A DNA stretch of 64,000 nucleotides from Parasulfuritortus sp036391875 (GTDB lineage: Bacteria > Pseudomonadota > Gammaproteobacteria > Burkholderiales > Thiobacillaceae): assembly GCA_036391875.1 (NCBI GenBank), contig DASVZA010000030.1:55693-119692 (forward strand). Reading direction: 5' to 3'. Below, piece after piece: positions 57,422 to 64,000 of the stretch. Position 1 is the stretch's first letter, and each line of letters opens with the position of its first letter. The position numbers and the translations under genes were made by a program. The notes beneath the pieces are model-generated. The model saw only the letters and a program-made list of their open reading frames with translations, made no database searches and was not told the origin of the DNA.

Positions 57422-58162
57422 GGCCGGAGGCCAGTCGACCAGCCGGCAGCCGGCGCGGTCGCAGCGCAGGTAGCCGCCCTGTTCGCCGTACCAGTCGGGC
57501 AGCACCCAGCGTTCGGCCTCGGGGCCTTCATCGATGCGGTGGCTGTGGCGGGCCGGCCGGTGGGTGTGGCCGTGGATCAGGTGCCGACAACCATGGTTGC
57601 GGAACGCTTCGGCCACCGCATCGGCATTGACGTCCATCACGATCATGGTCTTGCCGTCCTTGGCGACAGCGCTCTGGTCGCGCATCTGAGCCGCGAGCAG
57701 GCGCCGTTCGGCCAGCGGCCGGGCTAGCACGGCCTTTTGCCAGGCCGGGTTCCGCACCTGACTCCTGAACTGCTGGTAGGCCAGGTCGTCGGTGCACAGG
57801 CTGTCGCCGTGCATCAGCAGGGTTGGTGTGCCATGGAGATCGACCAGCGTCGGATCGGCCAGCAGCCTGGCGCCGCTCGCCCGGCAAAAGCCCTCGCCGA
57901 GCAGGAAGTCCCGATTGCCGTGCATCAGCACGATGTCCAGCCCGGCGTCGGCCTGTTCGCGCAACGCAACGGCGACCTCGGCCGGCAACGGCGATCCGAG
58001 ATCGTCGTCGCCAAGCCAGGCCTCGAAGAAGTCGCCCAGGATGTAGAGATGCCGGGCCTGCGCTGCCGGCCCGTTGAGGAAGTTGCGAAACTGCCGCAGG
58101 GTCGCCGGCGTCTCCGGCGACAGGTGCAAGTCCGAGATGAATAGGCTGGCGTCAGCCCTCAA
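57407..58162 (-). CDS. lpxH: UDP-2,3-diacylglucosamine diphosphatase
   Basis: A 251-residue calcineurin-fold hydrolase of lipid A synthesis that splits UDP from UDP-2,3-diacylglucosamine. Metal motifs: FISDLHL, LGDFFEAWLGDDD, MHGNRDFL, LMHGDSLC and IHGHTHRP. The only reasonable start is a TTG at 58162, which lies inside the end of ppiB (11-bp overlap). Convergent overlap with metZ of 15 bp. Works at the inner face of the cytoplasmic membrane. Confidence 0.93.
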   Translation of the reverse strand: MRADASLFISDLHLSPETPATLRQFRNFLNGPAAQARHLYILGDFFEAWLGDDDLGSPLPAEVAVALREQADAGLDIVLMHGNRDFLLGEGFCRASGARLLADPTLVDLHGTPTLLMHGDSLCTDDLAYQQFRSQVRNPAWQKAVLARPLAERRLLAAQMRDQSAVAKDGKTMIVMDVNADAVAEAFRNHGCRHLIHGHTHRPARHSHRIDEGPEAERWVLPDWYGEQGGYLRCDRAGCRLVDWPPASDQV

Positions 58163-58649
58163 CGATCTCGGCCCGTTCGATGACCACGTTCTCGACCGGC
58201 ACGTCCTGGTGGCCGGCGCGCGAACCGGTGCGCACCTTCTTGATGCTGTCGACCACGTCCATGCCGTCCGTCACCCGGCCGAACACGCAGTAGCCATAGC
58301 CCTGGGCGGTCGGTTCCCGGTAGTCGAGGAAGTCGTTGTCGCTGACGTTGATGAAGAACTGGCTGGTCGCCGAATGGGGATTGGGCGTGCGCGCCATGGC
58401 GATGGTGTAGGCCTGGTTCTTCAGGCCGTTGTGGGCCTCGTTCTGGATGGCCTGACGGGTTTCCTTCTGTTCCATGTCAGCGGTGAAGCCGCCGCCCTGG
58501 ATCATGAAGCCGTCGATGACGCGGTGGAAGATCGTGCCGTCGTAATGGCCGTCGCGCACGTACTGGAGGAAGTTGGCGACGGTGTCCGGGGCCTTCTCGG
58601 CGTCGAGTACGAGGCTGATCACGCCATGGTTGGTATGCAGTTTGATCAT
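58152..58649 (-). CDS. ppiB: peptidyl-prolyl cis-trans isomerase (cyclophilin)
   Basis: A 165-residue cytoplasmic cyclophilin-type PPIase. IFHRVIDGFMIQGGGF with catalytic Phe-His-Arg, then MARTPNPHSATSQFFINVSDN and YCVFGRVTDGMDVVD. No signal peptide, so PpiB rather than PpiA. Length fits (about 164). It speeds proline isomerisation during folding. Overlaps lpxH; the L,D-transpeptidase is 24 bp upstream. Confidence 0.95.
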   Translation of the reverse strand: MIKLHTNHGVISLVLDAEKAPDTVANFLQYVRDGHYDGTIFHRVIDGFMIQGGGFTADMEQKETRQAIQNEAHNGLKNQAYTIAMARTPNPHSATSQFFINVSDNDFLDYREPTAQGYGYCVFGRVTDGMDVVDSIKKVRTGSRAGHQDVPVENVVIERAEIVEG

Positions 58650-58673
58650 GGGAATTCCATTGGTTGAGTAAGA

Positions 58674-59930
58674 CTAGTCCTTGAGGGCCAGGGCCGACGA
58701 GGAGGCGGAGGGCGATGATTGCAGGGTCTTTTCCATGGCGATGCGCCAGTGGCCGTTTTCCAGCTTGAGATACATGTTCTTGCGCGTGATGTCGTTGAGC
58801 TTGTCGCTGCGGTAATGCTGGGTGAGGTTGACCACGGCGATGCTGTCGTCGTCGTACATGAACAGGCTGAGGTCGCTCAGGCTGACCTGAATCCAGTTTT
58901 TCTGGCTGATGTTGCGTTCCTTGGCGGCCACCCAGGATTTGCCCAACTTGCTCAGCAGTTCGGGCGAGTAGTGGGCCATGTAGCCGCCGGCGTTCTTTTT
59001 CTCCCAGTCGTTGGTCCAGCTGTCCAGGACGCTCAGCAATGCCTGCCGCTTGGCCAGCCAGGCATCCCGGTCCAGCCATTCGGAATGCTGGGTGATGACC
59101 AGCGGCGTGTTTTCCGGCCGGATGTAGCGGGCGACGTCCTTCCAGTCCGGGTTGGCCAGCACCAGGCAGCCGTCGCTGGTCTTTGGCGGTCGGCTGTAGG
59201 TGTCGGGCGGCACGCCGTGCAGCCAGATGCCGTGGCCGCCGTTGCCTTGCTCTTGGTCCCACTCATTGGGGTAGTCGAGCGGGAAGGCGCCAGCGCCGTA
59301 GAACGACGTCAACTGGCTGCGGGGCAGTTCGGGCGACAGCGAATAGACGCCGAGCGGCGAGCGCTTGTCGCCCTCGCTGTGCTTGCCGACCCCCTTCTTG
59401 CCGACCGAGAGGTAGTAGTCGTGGATCAGATGCGGTTCGCCGCCGACGTTCTCGAACACGAACAGGCGGGCCCGTTCGGCGTCCGCCAATAGGGCATATT
59501 TCTGGTTCGGCGCCAGTTGCAGGATCTGGGCCGGCAGCTTGTGCGGATCGGGCTGGTCGACATAGTGCATCAGTCGGACCCGGGCCTCGTCCTTGAGACC
59601 GTCGAGCGAGCGATTGGCCGGATCGACCGGCGCGGCGCCGATGCCGGGCAGTTCGCGGGTCTTGGCGAGCAGCAGGTCGCCCTTGATCAGATAGGCCAGC
59701 TTGAAATCGGGATGCAGGGCGATCAGGCGGTTGACGCTGGCCAGGGCGGAATCGGGCTTGTTGGCCCGGATGTCCTTGAAGGCTGCGGCCAGCAGGCCGT
59801 CCAGCGAGGCAGGCGTACGAATCGAAACGCCGGCCGAAGGATAGGTGTCGGCGGCCCCGGCGTAGCCGGGAACCAGCAGCCAGACGAGCGCAGACAGGAG
59901 GGGCAGAAAACGCATGGCGGATCGGATCAT
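58674..59930 (-). CDS. L,D-transpeptidase (YkuD) with C-terminal NTF2-like domain
   Basis: A 418-residue exported protein. Signal peptide (LPLLSALVWLLVPGYAGAAD), an N-terminal helical region with TPR-like pattern, the YkuD catalytic domain (about 142-275) with GIWLHGVP and the nucleophile in SDGCLVLAN, and a C-terminal NTF2/SnoaL-like domain (about 305-405) starting near SWTNDWEKKNAGGYMAHYSP. Such enzymes form 3-3 cross-links or attach lipoproteins to peptidoglycan. The ATG at 59930 overlaps the upstream gene as ATGA. The upstream protein carries a related C-terminal domain. Confidence 0.85.
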   Translation of the reverse strand: MIRSAMRFLPLLSALVWLLVPGYAGAADTYPSAGVSIRTPASLDGLLAAAFKDIRANKPDSALASVNRLIALHPDFKLAYLIKGDLLLAKTRELPGIGAAPVDPANRSLDGLKDEARVRLMHYVDQPDPHKLPAQILQLAPNQKYALLADAERARLFVFENVGGEPHLIHDYYLSVGKKGVGKHSEGDKRSPLGVYSLSPELPRSQLTSFYGAGAFPLDYPNEWDQEQGNGGHGIWLHGVPPDTYSRPPKTSDGCLVLANPDWKDVARYIRPENTPLVITQHSEWLDRDAWLAKRQALLSVLDSWTNDWEKKNAGGYMAHYSPELLSKLGKSWVAAKERNISQKNWIQVSLSDLSLFMYDDDSIAVVNLTQHYRSDKLNDITRKNMYLKLENGHWRIAMEKTLQSSPSASSSALALKD

Positions 59931-60922
59931 CTTTCGGCGACGATCTTCCAGGCACCGTCCTGCAATTCCAGGGTCAGGTATTTGTTCGTCGTGGATTTCA
60001 ACAGGTTCGACTCGTAGGTCTCCTTGAAGACCGCCTTGGCCTGGTTGCCTTTACGCTCGACCTTGAAGTCGGACACGGTGACCTTGATGTATTGCGGCGT
60101 GGTCAGGCGGTTGTTGCGCTGCGCCTCCCAGTCGCTCCGGCTCATCCCCTTGGGCGGTGCGAAACCGGCGCCGTAGAAGGACAGGTAGCCCGCTACGTCA
60201 CGCGCGCTCCAGGCGGCCGCCCAATCCTGGATGGTCTTTTCCACCGCGGGATCCGCCTGGGTCGGTGCGGCTTGCGGCTTGTCGGCGCTGGCCGCTTTCG
60301 CGGGGCTGGCCGAAGGCGGCGTCGTGGCGGCGGCGTCCGGCGTGCGGGGCGTTTCCTGGGCGACGGCGGCGGCTTTGTCCTGGTTGCGCTTGGCCGGTTT
60401 TGTTTTTTCCAGGGCGGCCGGGGTGAAGATGTCCTTGACCAGGGCAAGCTTCATCCGGGCGTTGGCATTCGATTTGTCCAGTTGCAGCGCCTTGTCGTAG
60501 GCCTGCGAGGCCATCTTGGCATAGATGTCGCCCAGGTTCTCATGAGCGGTGGCATAGGTCGGATTGGTCCGGATGGCCTTCTCAAGGCTGTTCTTCGCCA
60601 GTTCATATTTGCCCTGGGAAGCGTAGAGCACCGCCAGGTTGTTGTAGGGCTCGGGCAGGTCCGGATAGTCCTCGGTCAACTCGGTGAATACTTTGATGGC
60701 CTCCTGGGTGCGGTTCATCTCGGCCAGGATCAGGCCTTTCAGGAAGCGGGCCTTGGGATCCTTGGCATTGTCGGCGAGATAACCGTCGACCTTATCGAGC
60801 GCCTGAACGGTCTTGCCCTGCCGTAACAGTTGCGAGGCATCCTGCAGGGAGTTTTGTGCGGCGGAGACGAAGCCGGGAAGGAGACAGACGATAAGAGCGA
60901 GTGCGAATCGATTGAAGGCCAT
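59927..60922 (-). CDS. exported TPR protein with C-terminal NTF2-like domain
   Basis: A 331-residue protein; start at ATG 60922, giving a signal peptide (FALALIVCLLPGFVSAAQ). Tetratricopeptide repeats fill about 24-160 (for example PYNNLAVLYASQGKYELAKNSLEKAI, shown in part as NNLAVLYASQGKYELA). A Thr/Ala/Pro/Lys linker (about 170-235) leads to an NTF2-like domain (about 240-331; IQDWAAAWSARDVAGYLSFY) similar to the tail of the L,D-transpeptidase downstream, to which it is coupled by ATGA. Probably a periplasmic partner of that enzyme. Divergent from glnS. Confidence 0.75.
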   Translation of the reverse strand: MAFNRFALALIVCLLPGFVSAAQNSLQDASQLLRQGKTVQALDKVDGYLADNAKDPKARFLKGLILAEMNRTQEAIKVFTELTEDYPDLPEPYNNLAVLYASQGKYELAKNSLEKAIRTNPTYATAHENLGDIYAKMASQAYDKALQLDKSNANARMKLALVKDIFTPAALEKTKPAKRNQDKAAAVAQETPRTPDAAATTPPSASPAKAASADKPQAAPTQADPAVEKTIQDWAAAWSARDVAGYLSFYGAGFAPPKGMSRSDWEAQRNNRLTTPQYIKVTVSDFKVERKGNQAKAVFKETYESNLLKSTTNKYLTLELQDGAWKIVAER

Positions 60923-61030
60923 TGGTGCTATACTTTTTCCGGTCATTTTCAGATGAATTGCCACGCAAATTCTAGCAGTCCGGGCTATTTTTATCACCTC
61001 CGCGACTCATCGAACTTATATCAAATAATC

Positions 61031-62701
<1,671 letters not shown>

Positions 62702-62735
62702 AAGCCGTGGCCGCCAATTTGTGATCCTTAAATGG

Positions 62736-62812
62736 GTAGGTTGTGCAGAGCAAAGCGAAGCCCAACAAGTTGTCCAGTCGAGGTGTTGGGCTTCCTTGTG
62801 TCAGCTCAACCT
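62736..62812. repeat. REP-like palindrome interrupted by the IS110 element
   Basis: GTAGGTTG (62736-62743) starts an element whose inner arms are GAAGCCCAACA (62757-62767) and TGTTGGGCTTC (62784-62794). The outer right arm CAACCT (62807-62812) is completed as CAACCTAC only when joined to AC at 63999-64000, after the insertion sequence. It resembles the 31872-31958 repeat in layout. The insertion point is the CT in the right arm. Confidence 0.75.
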
Positions 62813-62814
62813 TG

Positions 62815-62820
62815 TATTTT
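62815..62820 (+). promoter_or_regulatory. -10 half of the circle-junction promoter
   Basis: TATTTT here lines up with TTGACG at 63978-63983 when the element's ends are joined; the spacer is then exactly 17 bp (15 from the right end, 2 from the left). In the linear copy no -35 precedes it. Start would be near 62827, at the bridge RNA 5' end. Confidence 0.55.
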
Positions 62821-62826
62821 GAAATC

Positions 62827-63006
62827 GAAGTTGCTGTACTCGGGTAAGCCCGAGCGGGAAGGTCGGACGCTGCGCCCAACCTGGAGCGTTATCGCTCGCA
62901 ACGTAGATGTCGCGCCGGTCTTCCCAATCCTCTTGCGAGAAATCGGACAGTATCTTTGGCCCGACCAGGTCGGAAGCCCGCATTCACAAGGTAGATTGCG
63001 CGAGGA
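62827..63006 (+). ncRNA. putative bridge RNA of the IS110 element
   Basis: The left end folds into the bridge RNA plan. A 5' hairpin CTCGGG-TAAG-CCCGAG (62839-62854) comes first. A target loop is closed by a GGGAAG stem (62856 side with 62920-62925); it holds GCCCAACCT (62874-62882, left target guide) and AACGTAG (62900-62906, right target guide) with an inner AGCG-TTAT-CGCT hairpin. A donor loop is closed by 62932-62944 with 62994-63004; it holds ACAGTATCT (62947-62955), identical to the right end, and CACAAG (62985-62990), complementary to the left end CTTGT. Guide match to the actual target is 8 of 9 plus GTAG. Boundaries are estimates. Confidence 0.8.
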
Positions 63007-63012
63007 ACCATC

Positions 63013-63981
63013 ATGAAACCCATACTCGGAATCGATGTTGCCAAGGCCAAGCTGGATGTCGCCCTGCGCCTTCCCGATGGCAAGTTTCGCAGCAAGGTCG
63101 TGGAGAACGCCCCCGCCGGCTTTGCCACCCTGTCGGCTTGGTTGGCGAAACACGACGTGGAAGCCCTGCACGTCTGCATGGAAGCCACCGGCACCTATTG
63201 GGAAGCGGTGGCGGAATATCTCTGCGATGCTGGCTTCACCGTCAGCGTCGTCAACCCGGCCCAGATCAAGGCCTTCGGCAGCGCCGTGTTGGTGCGCACC
63301 AAGACCGACAAGGTCGATGCCCGACTGATCGCTGAATTCTGCCTGTCTCAGCCGCCGGCCCCCTGGCAGGCGCCTTCGCCGGCGATCCGCGAGTTGCGGG
63401 CGTTGGTGGCGCGCCGCGGCGCTTTGGATGCCATGCGCACCCAGGAAAAGAACCGCCTCCTGGTGGCCCGCGATGTGGTTCAGAAAGGCATCCAGTCCCA
63501 CCTGGAGCACCTGGAGAACGCGATCGCCGAGGTCGAAGCGGCGATCCGCCAGAAGATCGACGATGATCCGAGCCTCAAGGAACAACGCGATCTGCTGGAT
63601 AGCATCCCGGGCTTGGGCGATAAAACCATCCCGGTGCTGCTGTCATACTACGGCGGGCCAACGCGCTTCGACAAGGCCAAGGAGGCGGCCGCCTTCGCCG
63701 GATTGGACCCGCGTCAACATGAGTCGGGCAGCAGCGTTCGGGGTAAGCCCCGCCTGTCCAAGATCGGCCATGCCGGTTTGCGCAAGGCACTGTATATGCC
63801 GGCCATGGTGGCCATTACCAAGACGGCCTGGGGGCGTGCGTTCAGAGACCGGCTGGCCACCGCAGGCAAGGCGCCCAAGGTGATCATCGGCGCCATGATG
63901 CGCAAATTGGTCCATGTCGCTTATGGCGTGTTGAAGTCCGGTAAGCCATTCGACCCGAAATTGCATGGCGGCGTGGCTTGA
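63013..63981 (+). CDS. IS110-family DEDD transposase/recombinase
   Basis: A 322-residue recombinase. N-terminal RuvC-like DEDD domain: Asp8 in GIDVAK, Glu57 in CMEATGTYW, Asp99 and Asp102 in TKTDKVDARLIAEF. C-terminal Transposase_20 domain with SIPGLGDKT, then ESGSSVRG (about 237-244), where the catalytic serine of IS110 enzymes lies, and ALYMPAMVA, FRDRLATAGK, GVLKSGKPFD. These phrases are very like IS621. The ribosome site GAGGA (63002-63006) lies in the 3' arm of the donor-loop stem. The gene appears intact, so the element may be active. Confidence 0.95.
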   Translation: MKPILGIDVAKAKLDVALRLPDGKFRSKVVENAPAGFATLSAWLAKHDVEALHVCMEATGTYWEAVAEYLCDAGFTVSVVNPAQIKAFGSAVLVRTKTDKVDARLIAEFCLSQPPAPWQAPSPAIRELRALVARRGALDAMRTQEKNRLLVARDVVQKGIQSHLEHLENAIAEVEAAIRQKIDDDPSLKEQRDLLDSIPGLGDKTIPVLLSYYGGPTRFDKAKEAAAFAGLDPRQHESGSSVRGKPRLSKIGHAGLRKALYMPAMVAITKTAWGRAFRDRLATAGKAPKVIIGAMMRKLVHVAYGVLKSGKPFDPKLHGGVA

Positions 63982-63983
63982 CG
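63978..63983 (+). promoter_or_regulatory. -35 half of the circle-junction promoter
   Basis: TTGACG overlaps the transposase stop codon. It is 5/6 of the -35 consensus and pairs at 17 bp with TATTTT at 62815-62820 only in the circular form of the element. Confidence 0.55.
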
Positions 63984-64000
63984 TCGATAACAGTATCTAC

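Larger units (their letters stand above)
62811..63998 (+). mobile_element. IS110-family (IS621-like) insertion sequence, complete
   Basis: The element is bounded by CT dinucleotides at 62811-62812 and 63997-63998, with left end CT-TGTAT and right end ACAGTAT-CT. There are no terminal inverted repeats, as usual for IS110. Joined in a circle, the ends read ACAGTATCTTGTAT, which is the IS621 donor sequence as I recall it. It has a 200-bp left noncoding end, one transposase gene and a 17-bp right noncoding end, the layout of the IS110 (not IS1111) group. Target: the right arm of a REP-like palindrome. Confidence 0.88.

Noticed and set aside
62757..62794. Intrinsic terminator of glnS
   Set aside because: The GAAGCCCAACA/TGTTGGGCTTC stem is strong but has a long loop and no T-tract, and it belongs to a REP-like repeat.

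Overview
The window is a stretch of a GC-rich betaproteobacterial chromosome, most likely Nitrosomonadales or Rhodocyclales (Thiobacillus/Nitrosomonas-like). This placement is inferred from gene order. Both the leuC-(entericidin)-leuD-leuB-asd-usg1-fimV-truA-trpFBA-accD-folC-dedD-cvpA-purF-metZ run and a sucrose cluster containing both sucrose-phosphate synthase and sucrose synthase are typical of such organisms. Genes are tightly packed, many with 4-base ATGA or GTGA overlaps. I recognise no tRNA, rRNA or CRISPR.

Layout. 1-11.7 kb (minus strand): a cut DUF123 gene, two membrane diguanylate cyclases, an NYN-LOTUS protein, dipeptidase pepD with an exported M14 amidase, yceH with a third diguanylate cyclase, ettA, and a MOSC / FmdE-like pair. 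11.7-19.7 kb: talB, then divergently the sucrose operon (SPS, SPP, fructokinase, sucrose synthase) behind a good sigma-70 promoter, then a Nudix gene. 19.7-24.7 kb: a YheS-type ABC-F ATPase, an aspartyl beta-hydroxylase-like gene and a BaeSR-like two-component system. 24.7-28.9 kb: an AT-richer island with pgaB-pgaC-pgaD (poly-N-acetylglucosamine) but no pgaA. 29-30 kb: a Spy/CpxP-like protein and a DUF4405 membrane protein. 30.1-36.4 kb (minus): the pyruvate dehydrogenase operon aceE-aceF-lpdA, with a REP-like palindrome between aceF and lpdA. 36.4-57.4 kb (plus): aroC, ydcH, an MFS transporter and the long leucine/lysine/tryptophan/fatty-acid/folate/purine/methionine superoperon. 57.4-60.9 kb (minus): lpxH, ppiB, an L,D-transpeptidase and a TPR protein. 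61-62.7 kb: glnS.

The most interesting element is at the right end (62811-63998). It is a complete IS110-family, IS621-like insertion sequence inserted at a CT dinucleotide in one arm of a REP-like palindrome. Its 200-bp left end folds into what looks like a full bridge RNA. One loop carries guides that match the insertion site and the other carries guides that match the element's own ends. Joining the two ends in a circle would create a promoter (TTGACG, 17 nt, TATTTT) aimed at the bridge RNA. The left target guide fits the REP-like consensus arm better than the actual insertion site, which suggests programmed targeting of dispersed repeats.

How genes cooperate. Three diguanylate cyclases and pgaBCD suggest c-di-GMP-controlled biofilm polysaccharide. 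BaeSR and the Spy-like chaperone flank the pga island and probably form one envelope-stress unit. The sucrose operon makes sucrose and can cleave it back to NDP-glucose and fructose. SPS carries a degenerate phosphatase-like tail, and the separate SPP keeps the active-site motifs.
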